From an uncultured Clostridia bacterium (GTDB taxonomy: Bacteria > Bacillota > Clostridia > Christensenellales > CAG-314): a stretch of 10,297 bases of DNA. Positions 1 through 5,815 of this stretch are shown one piece after another. Each line of letters opens with the position of its first letter. Positions within the stretch are counted from its first letter, which is position 1. The position numbers were made by a program, and so were the translations under genes. A model generated the notes under the pieces. The model ran no database searches and had not been told where the DNA came from. It worked only from the letters and a program-made list of their open reading frames with translations. The stretch lies in NCBI GenBank assembly GCA_934294965.1, contig CAKRAM010000111.1:1-10297 (forward strand), given 5' to 3'.

Positions 1-67
1 CAACCCTTAACGTTTTTGCCAAACCATAACAACCGGTTTGTTTAAAACCACAAAAACATAACAACAA

Positions 68-112
68 ACAGCCCCTGCTCGGATTTTGTCCGAGTAGGGG
101 CTGTATTTTGTA
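68..112 (+). terminator. Strong intrinsic-type hairpin, probably the end of a transcription unit left of the window
   Basis: Positions 68-83 pair with 89-104 to give a 16-bp stem around a 5-nt TTTTG loop, followed by a short T-rich stretch (TATTTTG). In the plus-strand transcript the one non-Watson-Crick position (77/95) is a G-U wobble. In the minus-strand transcript it would be a C-A mismatch, so the hairpin is better formed on the plus strand. The T-tract is modest, and the minus side is also T-rich, so bidirectional use is possible. No gene it would terminate lies inside the window. Confidence 0.65.
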
Positions 113-149
113 AATATTAGTTTTCAAATTCACTATAATATTGCAACTC

Positions 150-334
150 TGTTTCTTTGATGCTTTTACCTGTTAATTACCGCCACAATTGGCTTCGAAA
201 ACGTCATGTTGAGCTTGTCGAAACATCCCCTGCAAAGGTACCTTGTAGCAGTCGCGCAATTGGCTTTGTAATGCCTATTGCTCTAAACCGTTCGCCGACA
301 TAGCATACTAACCAACGGGAACCGTCCTCGACGG
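150..334. repeat. Interspersed repeat, copy A (long copy with both hairpins)
   Basis: This non-coding stretch resembles the copy at 2650-2829 along most of its length. It begins with TTTCTTTGATG, continues through a GTCATGTTGAGC core, then an ACCTTGTAG segment, and ends in a hairpin at 322-334. The core hairpin pairs 206-210 with 222-226 (ATGTT/AACAT, 11-nt loop). The end hairpin is CCGTC-CTC-GACGG. Spurious reading frames cross it on the minus strand, but none has a ribosome site or recognisable product. The sequence appears to be a decayed, structured repeat rather than a gene. Confidence 0.6.
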
Positions 335-425
335 AGGGAAAGGCCACCTTGTAGTCACGCAACATGCCTCGCAACGCCAACAATCACAAACATCCAACCA
401 ACACCGCATACGAACAAACGGAAAC
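335..425. repeat. Interspersed repeat, second partial unit directly after copy A
   Basis: The segment CCACCTTGTAGTCACGCAAC followed by CAACGCCAAC and a ...ACGAACAAACGGAAAC end matches the right part of copy D (about 2735-2816) and weakly repeats the second half of copy A. It lacks the GTCATGTTGAGC core, so copy A appears to be followed by a tandem partial unit. The remainder up to 496 shows no feature I can name. Confidence 0.5.
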
Positions 426-496
426 AGGCTTGCCGGCGCGCCAACGGTGGAAGGAGCCAACGTTACCTTTATTAAATATTACGCTACAAGTTTTAT

Positions 497-600
497 GCCG
501 CCACTCGCAAGTCCTAATAACGTCATGTTGAGCTTGTCGAAACATCCCCTGGAAAGGAACCTTGTAGTCGTGCAACAAGCGTAGCAATGCCGGCAACAGT
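497..600. repeat. Interspersed repeat, copy B
   Basis: A run starting CGTCATGTTGAGC (521) is identical to the core of copy A for more than 30 bases, through the CATCCCCTG end of the hairpin. It continues with a diverged ACCTTGTAGTCGTGCAACAAGCGTAGCAATGCC segment split by substitutions. The core hairpin pairs 525-529 with 541-545. The copy ends just before an 8-C run (611-618) and the tmRNA terminator. Confidence 0.6.
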
Positions 601-637
601 TGCTGCTCCGCCCCCCCCACGCGTTTGCAAAAAATGA

Positions 638-668
638 CAAAAAAAAGTAGGCTCGGCATTGCCGAACC
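638..668 (-). terminator. Intrinsic terminator of ssrA
   Basis: On the minus strand an 8-bp GC-rich stem (650-657 with 661-668, loop of 3) is followed by TACTTTTTTTT (T-run 639-646). It lies 11 nt past the tmRNA CCA end, exactly where an ssrA terminator is expected. Confidence 0.85.
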
Positions 669-679
669 CACAAAAATGA

Positions 680-1050
680 TGGTGGAGCTGACGGGAATTG
701 CACCCGTGTACCAACGCCGAACAACGCGGCTTTCTTCGTGCAAAGTTTGCTTTTGGCGTCGCTTACGGAAGAAAGTAAACCAACTGCCGTAAACCAAGCT
801 TGAAAAATTTAAAAACTATGCGCTCAAACGGACGCAAAGAATCGATTCATACTTTCTGACGCCGAAATCTTTGCCGTATGTCGGAGCAAAGGTCGACGCG
901 CAGGCTTAAACTAGGCTGCGTATGCCATTCCGTAGGAACGGCTTGTGCTATTATTGTTAGCGTTTAATTTAAGTTTTGCCTATTAACGTGGCGGCACCAC
1001 GGCACGCTTACCGAATCCCTCGTACGCCGGGCGAATCTAAAAACAGCCCC
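680..1050 (-). ncRNA. tmRNA (transfer-messenger RNA)
   Basis: tmRNA rescues ribosomes stalled on broken mRNA: with SmpB it enters the empty A site as an alanyl-tRNA mimic, then supplies a short reading frame that tags the nascent protein for proteolysis. The minus strand starts GGGGCUG at 1050 and ends CAGCUCCACCA at 680. These ends pair as a 7-bp acceptor stem including one G-U, leaving discriminator A and an encoded CCA. The T-arm (stem ACGGG/CCCGT) follows immediately upstream of the 3' end. The length of 371 nt fits one-piece bacterial tmRNA. A tag frame lies at 911-979, with a hairpin across the end of the tag (helix-5-like, GCCGUUCC/GGAAUGGC). A promoter and terminator flank the gene. 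No smpB is present in the window. The T-loop reads UGCAAUU rather than the more usual UUCAAUU. Confidence 0.95.
911..979 (-). other. tmRNA tag-peptide reading frame
   Basis: Read on the minus strand from the likely GCA resume codon (977-979) to TAG (911-913), the frame encodes 22 residues. It begins AKLKLNANNN and ends SYGMAYAA. The resume codon is inferred from position after the 5' domain and the usual preference for alanine or glycine codons; the stop and C-terminus are firm. The peptide is long, and it ends AYAA instead of the common ALAA recognised by ClpXP. Its last codons lie in a perfect 8-bp helix, as in other tmRNAs. Confidence 0.75.
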
Positions 1051-1060
1051 GTACCTAATT

Positions 1061-1089
1061 AGTATAGCACAAAATTTGCATTTTGAAAA
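1061..1089 (-). promoter_or_regulatory. Promoter of ssrA (sigma-A type)
   Basis: On the minus strand the -35 candidate TTTTCA (1084-1089) is separated by exactly 17 nt from TATACT (1061-1066). The -10 box ends 11 nt before the mature 5' end at 1050, leaving room for a short leader removed by RNase P. Each box departs from consensus, but spacing and position are good. Confidence 0.65.
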
Positions 1090-1116
1090 CTTTTTTTTGC
1101 GTAGTAATCCGATTTT

Positions 1117-2283
1117 TCACGCAACTATGCCAAGTGCGTTCCACAGCAGTTGTGCGCCTATCAGCACCGCCAAAAAACCGAAGTTTACAATCAAAAAGGT
1201 GATAACGTAGTTTTTAAGTTTGCTCGGCTCGTTTTTCTTAAATTCGTTAAGAGTAATAAGGCTGGCAAGGGATGCAATCGGCGTTCCCAGTCCGCCTATG
1301 TTCACGGCAACAATAAGGTTTGCCGCGTCGGCGGTAAAGCGTGATAGCAGTAGCGCTGTCGGCACGTTGCTTATCACTTGGCAACTTGCAACGCCCACCA
1401 ACAGCGGCGAGTGAGCAACCAAGTCGGATAGTAGCGTTCTTACGCTCTCAATGCGGGAAAGGTTTCCGCTAAACACAAAAAACGCGCAAAAGGTCACAAG
1501 CAATCCGTAGTCGACATTCAGCAGGCATTTTGCATCCAAAACAGCCAAACCCACAATCACAACCGCAAGGCACACGTACCAAGGCAGCACGTTGAACACA
1601 ATCAAAACGGACAGCGCAAACAGCACGGCGTAAACAATGCTTCTCCACACCGACGGGGTTGCTTCCGGTTCGGTCATCAGGGCAATTTTGTCGTTTTTCA
1701 CCGTAAGGCACACGCCCAAAATTAACACAAACGCAACCGCAAAGGGCAAAGCCATTATTTTCAAAAATTGCAAGTTGTGCAGCCGGTAGTAGGAGTATAA
1801 GTACAGGTTTTGCGGATTTCCGAACGGCGTCAGCATACCTCCCAAGTTTGCCGCAACGTTTTGCAAAACGAACACAATCGGCATTTTGTCCTTGCGGTGA
1901 GAACTGTCCAGCGCAACGTACCCCAGCGGCAAAAAGGTGATAAGAGCCATATCGTTTGCCATTATCATCGAGCCGAAGTAGGTGATGAACGTGAGCGCAA
2001 ACACCCAATTGCGCAAAGTGCCTGCTTTCACCACAATCTTTTTTGCCAGCCAAGTGAAAAAGCGAATGTTTTTGAAAGCCGCCACAACTGCCAGCGTGCA
2101 AAACAGCGTGGACAGTGTGGAAAGGTTAAAATATCCGCCGTATTCTTTGTCCGGCGCAACAAAAAAACACGTGACGGCGGCTGCAATCAGCGCAATCGTC
2201 GGCATCATGTGCGCAAGAATAAATTTCAAAACCTTCGGTTTATCTTTGGATTTTTCTTTTGTGGATAAAATTGTTTCTTCCAT
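1117..2283 (-). CDS. SLC13/ion-transporter superfamily permease (anion or citrate-type transporter)
   Basis: This is a 388-residue polytopic membrane protein with about ten hydrophobic segments after a short charged N-terminus (residues 1-20 rich in Lys). It shows the inverted-repeat signatures of the ion-transporter superfamily that includes CitMHS, DASS, ArsB and NhaD. The first half has MANDMALITFLPL (108-120) and GGMLTPFGNPQN (148-159); the second half has SNVPTALLLS (305-314) and GGLGTPIAS (330-338). These paired loops form the cation and substrate sites in characterised members. Family knowledge suggests Na+- or H+-coupled transport of a carboxylate or oxyanion; the substrate cannot be read from sequence, and arsenite efflux cannot be excluded. 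It stands alone between ssrA and a repeat-rich region. The ATG at 2281-2283 has no clear Shine-Dalgarno sequence, and I found no convincing promoter or terminator. Confidence 0.85.
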   Translation of the reverse strand: MEETILSTKEKSKDKPKVLKFILAHMMPTIALIAAAVTCFFVAPDKEYGGYFNLSTLSTLFCTLAVVAAFKNIRFFTWLAKKIVVKAGTLRNWVFALTFITYFGSMIMANDMALITFLPLGYVALDSSHRKDKMPIVFVLQNVAANLGGMLTPFGNPQNLYLYSYYRLHNLQFLKIMALPFAVAFVLILGVCLTVKNDKIALMTEPEATPSVWRSIVYAVLFALSVLIVFNVLPWYVCLAVVIVGLAVLDAKCLLNVDYGLLVTFCAFFVFSGNLSRIESVRTLLSDLVAHSPLLVGVASCQVISNVPTALLLSRFTADAANLIVAVNIGGLGTPIASLASLITLNEFKKNEPSKLKNYVITFLIVNFGFLAVLIGAQLLWNALGIVA

Positions 2284-2298
2284 ATCGTTTGTTTTATG

Positions 2299-2329
2299 CC
2301 GGCATAGCCGGTTTCGCAGTTTCGTATTT
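2299..2329. repeat. Short palindromic repeat, copy 1
   Basis: CCGGCATAGCCGG (a CCGGC/GCCGG stem with ATA loop, 2299-2311) is followed by TTTCGCAG and a diverged TTTCGTAT tail. It lies only 16 nt upstream of the permease start codon, inside its probable 5' leader. Confidence 0.6.
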
Positions 2330-2436
2330 TACGCTTGTTCCTCGTTGATAGTAATTGGCATTGCAATGTCCTTCAAAGTCAATTATTCATTTCGCCGTGC
2401 AAAGTAAAGAGCGGCATTCACGAGCCGCGTATCGGG

Positions 2437-2467
2437 CCGGCATAGCCGGTTTTGCAGGTTGGTATGC
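2437..2467. repeat. Short palindromic repeat, copy 2
   Basis: CCGGCATAGCCGG (2437-2449) is followed by TTTTGCAGGTTGGTATGC. It matches copies 1 and 3 over about 30 nt, with a few substitutions outside the palindrome. Confidence 0.65.
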
Positions 2468-2512
2468 AAAGTTTGTGGCAGTTTGCAGGTGTAGACAGTG
2501 CAACGCCGGAGT

Positions 2513-2576
2513 GTGTTTCTTTGATGTTTTTATTGACCAAATACCCGCAACATAGGCTTCCAATATGTCATCCTGA
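2513..2576. repeat. Interspersed repeat, copy C (interrupted)
   Basis: TGATGTTTTTATTGACCAAA and a following GGCTTCCAATATGTCATCCTGA match copy D (2656-2709) almost base for base. The TGTTTCTTTGATG start is shared with copy A. After TCCTGA the expected right arm of the core hairpin (AGGAT) is missing, and the sequence runs directly into the third CCGGCATAGCCGG palindrome. The copy therefore appears cut or recombined at this junction. Confidence 0.65.
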
Positions 2577-2607
2577 CCGGCATAGCCGGTTTCGCAGGTT
2601 GTTATGC
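2577..2607. repeat. Short palindromic repeat, copy 3
   Basis: CCGGCATAGCCGG (2577-2589) is followed by TTTCGCAGGTTGTTATGCC. It abuts the broken end of interspersed repeat copy C. Confidence 0.65.
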
Positions 2608-2649
2608 CAAATTGGAACAAACATTATGTTGTTGATATTGCCATGTCGT

Positions 2650-2829
2650 TTGCATTGATGTTTATATTGACCAAATACCGTCCCACAGGCTTCCAATATG
2701 TCATCCTGAGCAACGTCGAAGGATCCCCGGGAACGGACACCCTGTAATCACGCAAAAGCATAGCAACGCCAACCAACATAAGCACTTGACCAACTTTGCA
2801 CACGAACCAGCGGAAACCGCCCTCGGCGG
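2650..2829. repeat. Interspersed repeat, copy D (long copy with both hairpins)
   Basis: The left segment (2656-2709) matches copy C. The core hairpin pairs ATCCT (2703-2707) with AGGAT (2720-2724) around a 12-nt loop. The middle segment resembles the CACCTTGTAGTCACGCAAC block of the 335-425 unit. The end hairpin is CCGCC-CTC-GGCGG (2817-2829). Both hairpins differ from copy A by paired substitutions that keep the stems intact. No credible reading frame crosses it. Confidence 0.65.
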
Positions 2830-2869
2830 CGAACCAACAAAACAGGCTTTGCCTGCGACTGCAACGGGG

Positions 2870-2917
2870 ACTTCGTTCGGCAGCAGCCGACTGAAAGTCG
2901 GCGCGCGCGAACGACGT
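2870..2917. repeat. Large imperfect palindrome (possible stem-loop)
   Basis: The outer arms 2870-2879 and 2908-2917 pair at 9 of 10 positions. After an internal loop of 6 and 5 nt, a perfect 7-bp hairpin follows (GCCGACT 2886-2892, loop GAA, AGTCGGC 2896-2902). An alternating GC run lies at 2901-2909. There is no T-tract on either side, so it is not a standard terminator. Confidence 0.6.
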
Positions 2918-3209
2918 TGTACGTTTGGTCAAAAACGCGTGTAGTCGTAACACTGTCGTCAGCCATTGTAGGACCGCCTGCAAAAACAGTCAAGCGTTTG
3001 GAGGCAAAAGTACCGGACAACGTTTGTTTTGCACGGTTTGGCGCTGTAAAATCGCCTACGGCGGCTGTAACTTTGGCAAAATATTACTCAAGTCGTATTT
3101 TGTCGAGTTTCGACGAAGCGCGTTTGGTTTTGTATGGCGTTGTTTTTCCTGCCACTTGCGCCGATTGGAAAAAAAATCAAAAATTTGCGCAAAATGCGGT
3201 TAAAAACGC
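2918..3209. other. Intergenic stretch with no supported gene
   Basis: An open frame starting at TTG 2917 (98 codons) covers most of this stretch. It has no Shine-Dalgarno sequence, starts inside the palindrome and resembles no family I know. A second frame shifted by one is also open over much the same length. I see no RNA gene or repeat here; the right end is A-rich and leads into the copA promoter. Confidence 0.4.
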
Positions 3210-3237
3210 TTGATTTTACCCAAAATCGTGATATAAT
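3210..3237 (+). promoter_or_regulatory. Promoter of the copA-csoR operon (sigma-A, extended -10)
   Basis: TTGATT (3210-3215) lies 16 nt before a perfect TATAAT (3232-3237), which is preceded by TGA (3229-3231), an extended -10 element. The predicted start is around 3243-3245, giving a leader of about 30 nt before the copA ATG at 3273. Confidence 0.8.
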
Positions 3238-3243
3238 GGACTT

Positions 3244-3260
3244 GTACCCCGTAAGGGTGT
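3244..3260 (+). promoter_or_regulatory. Putative CsoR operator
   Basis: TACCC (3245-3249), 5 nt, GGGTG (3255-3259) is a near-palindrome with the TACCC-N5-GGGTA arrangement I recall for the B. subtilis copZA operator bound by CsoR. It covers the predicted transcription start, so a bound repressor would block the promoter. Two genes downstream the operon encodes a CsoR with intact copper ligands, which supports autoregulation. One half-site base (final G instead of A) is off consensus. Confidence 0.6.
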
Positions 3261-3272
3261 GCGCGGAGGTTT

Positions 3273-5813
3273 ATGAAAACAAAATTTGACGTGACGGGAA
3301 TGACTTGTTCGGCTTGTTCCGCACATGTCGAAAATGCCGTCAAAAAAGTTAACGGAGTAACGTCGGTTTCTGTAAGTCTGCTGACAAATTCCATGAACGT
3401 GGAGTATTTGCCGGACGTAACCGACACGCAAACGATAATAAATGCCGTTCAAAGTGCGGGCTACGGTGCTTCGGTTTCGGGAGAGGCTGTTCGCACTCAA
3501 AAGGGAACGGACAATGCAAAAAAATCCAACGCAATGCTGACAAGAATGTTGTTCTCGGTCGGCTTTTGCGTTGTGCTTATGTACTTTTCAATGGGGCATA
3601 TGGTGGGGCTTCCCCTGCCGCCGTTTTTAAGCGGACATCAAAACGCCGTAAGTTTGGCGTTGGTGCAGTTGCTTTTGTGTTTTCCGGTGTGGATTCTCAA
3701 CAAGGACTACTTTGTTGTCGGCTTCAAACGCCTGTTTAAGGGTTCCCCCAACATGGACAGCCTCATCGCCGTCGGCTCAACCGCAAGCGGAGTGTACGCA
3801 ATCGTGGTGATGTTCGTAATGAGTTATGCGCTCGGCAATGGCGATATGGACACTGTCATGGCGTACCACCACAAACTGTACTTCGAGTCCTCGGCAATGA
3901 TACTTGCCCTTGTGGATTTAGGCAAATATTTTGAAACTCGCTCCAAGGTCAAAACGGGCGACGCTCTGGCAAAACTCAGGCAACTTGCCCCGGCAAAAGC
4001 CTTGCTTGTTTCAGGCGGAGAAACGCGAGAGGTGGACAGCAAACAAATCGCTTTGGGCAACGTTGTTGCGGTCAAGGCAGGTATGTCCTTCCCGTGCGAC
4101 GGCGTTGTAATTTCCGGCAGTTGCTTTGCCGACGAAAGTGCCATCAGCGGCGAAAGTATCCCTGTGGAAAAACAAGTGGGCAACAACGTTATCGGCGGCA
4201 CGGTAAACGCAGGCGGATACGTGGAAGTTTCCGTAACGTCGGTCGGCGAGGACAGCGTTTTGGCAAAAATCATCAACTTGGTGGAGGAAGCCGGTTCGTC
4301 CAAAGCGCCCATTCAACGCCTTGCGGACAAAATCTCGGCAGTGTTCACGCCGATAGTCATGGCAATTTCGCTGGTCACGCTGGTTGTGTGGCTTTGCGTG
4401 GGAGAAAGCGTCGGCACGGCTTTGGACTTTGCCGTATCGGTGCTGGTAATATCCTGTCCGTGCGCGTTGGGGCTTGCCACTCCGGTTGCCATTATGGTTT
4501 CAACGGGCAAAGGCGCGGAAAACGGCATTTTGATAAAAAACGGCGAGATTTTGGAAAGTCTGTCCAAAATCAAGCAGGTTGTATTGGATAAAACAGGCAC
4601 GATAACGCTGGGTAAACCGCAAGTCAAAACGTTCCAAACGTCATTGTCCAAAGAACGGTTCTTTGCCGTCGTGGGCGGAATCGAAAAACAAAGCGAACAT
4701 CCGCTGGGCAAAGCGATAGTGGCTTATGCGGAAACCAACGGCATACAAACCGTCGCTCCGCAAGATTTTCAAACTTTGGCAGGCTTGGGCGTCGTGGCAA
4801 CGGTGGACGGCGAAAAGTGGGCAATCGGCAACAAACGCCTTATGGAAAAATGTGGCGTTAAGCAGGATTGGTCGTTTTTGGACAAGTTCTACAATCAAGC
4901 GTACACCTGTCTTATCGTGGCAAGGGATAGCGAGTACGTCGGCACGGTTTGCGTCGGCGACGAAGTTAAACCCAGTTCCGCCGCAGCAATTGCCGAACTT
5001 AAAAAGGCAGGCGTCCGCACGATAATGCTCACAGGCGACAATGCTCTTTCGGCAAACGCCATAGCAAAAGCGGTGGGCATCGACGAAGTTTACGCCGACG
5101 TTCTTCCGCAGGAAAAACAACAAAAGGTTGCCGAACTTATGCAGAGCGGTTTCACGGCAATGGTCGGCGACGGCATAAACGACGCTCCCGCACTCACACA
5201 GGCGGACATCGGCTTTGCCATCGGCAGCGGCTCGGATATAGCCGTGGACAGCGCCGACGTAATTTTGCTCAAAAACGACCTTTCGGACGTTCCGACGGCA
5301 ATTTCGCTTTCCAAAAAGACAATTCGCAACATCAAGCAAAACTTGTTTTGGGCGTTTTTCTACAACGCATTGGGAATCCCGGTTGCGGCAGGCGTTTTGT
5401 ACGCAACTCCTTTGCACTTGCAACTCAGCCCGATGATTGCCGCCGCGGCAATGAGTCTATCCAGTTTGTTTGTGGTAACCAACGCTTTGCGGCTCAAATT
5501 TTTCAAGCCTGTAGGCACTGTTCATAGCGCGCAAACGTCCGAACAACTGTCAAACGGTTGCGTAAACGACGTTTGCGACGTAAAATCGGAGGTAAACAAT
5601 ATGAAAACAATAACACTGTCGGTTGAGGGAATGATGTGCGGACATTGCGTGTCCCACGTGGAAAACGCTCTTAAAGCCGTTAGCGGCGTAACGGAAGTTA
5701 CGGTAAGTTTGGAAGGTAAACAAGCGGTTGTCGTTGCCGAAAATTCGGTTTCGACCGACGCTCTAAAAGATGCCGTCAATGCGGCAGGATACAAAATCAC
5801 GGAGGTAAAATAA
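3273..5813 (+). CDS. copA: Copper-exporting P1B-type ATPase with N- and C-terminal metal-binding domains
   Basis: CopA pumps Cu(I) out of the cytoplasm at the cost of ATP. The 846-residue protein starts with a heavy-metal-associated domain (residues 1-70, CSAC at 12-15). The actuator loop has SGES (292-295), and the transmembrane metal site is CPC (395-397). The phosphorylation site is DKTGT (Asp439). The nucleotide domain has HP (476-477), TGD (587-589) and GDGINDAP (632-639). YN (697-698) and MSLSS (727-731) in the last membrane helices are the P1B-1 Cu(I) signatures. After a Cys-containing linker (about 741-776), a second HMA domain (777-846) carries CGHC (789-792). The GGAGG ribosome site is unusually close, 3 nt before ATG, but the first HMA strand requires this start. 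csoR follows after 2 nt, so the operon is presumably induced by copper. Codon 777 is a possible second start. Confidence 0.96.
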   Translation: MKTKFDVTGMTCSACSAHVENAVKKVNGVTSVSVSLLTNSMNVEYLPDVTDTQTIINAVQSAGYGASVSGEAVRTQKGTDNAKKSNAMLTRMLFSVGFCVVLMYFSMGHMVGLPLPPFLSGHQNAVSLALVQLLLCFPVWILNKDYFVVGFKRLFKGSPNMDSLIAVGSTASGVYAIVVMFVMSYALGNGDMDTVMAYHHKLYFESSAMILALVDLGKYFETRSKVKTGDALAKLRQLAPAKALLVSGGETREVDSKQIALGNVVAVKAGMSFPCDGVVISGSCFADESAISGESIPVEKQVGNNVIGGTVNAGGYVEVSVTSVGEDSVLAKIINLVEEAGSSKAPIQRLADKISAVFTPIVMAISLVTLVVWLCVGESVGTALDFAVSVLVISCPCALGLATPVAIMVSTGKGAENGILIKNGEILESLSKIKQVVLDKTGTITLGKPQVKTFQTSLSKERFFAVVGGIEKQSEHPLGKAIVAYAETNGIQTVAPQDFQTLAGLGVVATVDGEKWAIGNKRLMEKCGVKQDWSFLDKFYNQAYTCLIVARDSEYVGTVCVGDEVKPSSAAAIAELKKAGVRTIMLTGDNALSANAIAKAVGIDEVYADVLPQEKQQKVAELMQSGFTAMVGDGINDAPALTQADIGFAIGSGSDIAVDSADVILLKNDLSDVPTAISLSKKTIRNIKQNLFWAFFYNALGIPVAAGVLYATPLHLQLSPMIAAAAMSLSSLFVVTNALRLKFFKPVGTVHSAQTSEQLSNGCVNDVCDVKSEVNNMKTITLSVEGMMCGHCVSHVENALKAVSGVTEVTVSLEGKQAVVVAENSVSTDALKDAVNAAGYKITEVK
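5588..5593 (+). promoter_or_regulatory. Internal Shine-Dalgarno site within copA
   Basis: GGAGGT lies 7 nt upstream of an ATG (5601-5603) that is in frame with copA (codon 777). Sequence and spacing are close to ideal and better than those of the copA start itself. This site decides the case for a nested copZ. Confidence 0.65.
5601..5813 (+). CDS. copZ: Possible nested in-frame CopZ-like copper chaperone
   Basis: Starting at Met777 of CopA, the same frame gives a 70-residue heavy-metal-associated domain with GMMCGHC (residues 10-16 of the short product). This is the usual size of a free CopZ, which carries Cu(I) through the cytoplasm to CopA and CsoR. The start has a strong Shine-Dalgarno sequence. 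It opens ATGAAAACAA exactly as copA itself does, which suggests it was once a separate copZ gene that fused to copA by loss of a stop codon, or is still made both ways. It also serves as the C-terminal domain of the full CopA. Internal initiation is inferred, not shown. Confidence 0.45.
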   Translation: MKTITLSVEGMMCGHCVSHVENALKAVSGVTEVTVSLEGKQAVVVAENSVSTDALKDAVNAAGYKITEVK

Positions 5814-5815
5814 CA

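Noticed and set aside
611..618. Run of 8 C as a phase-variation switch
   Set aside because: It lies outside any supported coding region or promoter.
384..797. Minus-strand open frames of 60-137 codons across the left non-coding region
   Set aside because: They overlap the tmRNA 3' end, its terminator and repeat copies, and have repeat-derived peptides typical of miscalled small proteins.
1091..1120. Terminator for the permease gene
   Set aside because: The minus strand has a weak GCGT/ACGC pairing followed by As, not Ts; the T-run is on the untranscribed side.
2284..2400. Promoter for the minus-strand permease (TTGACT near 2380)
   Set aside because: No -10 box at 16-18 nt resembles TATAAT.
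1810..2407. Plus-strand open frames opposite the permease, and minus-strand frames opposite copA, yqfD and phoH
   Set aside because: They are antisense shadows of clear genes, with no ribosome sites and biased composition.
150..2829. CRISPR array or integron array
   Set aside because: Repeats are irregularly spaced, diverged and without uniform spacers; no cas or integrase gene is present.
2917..3213. 98-codon open frame (TTG start) between the palindrome and the copA promoter
   Set aside because: It has no ribosome site, starts inside a palindrome and matches no family I know; a frame shifted by one is open over almost the same span. Without comparative data it cannot be called a gene.
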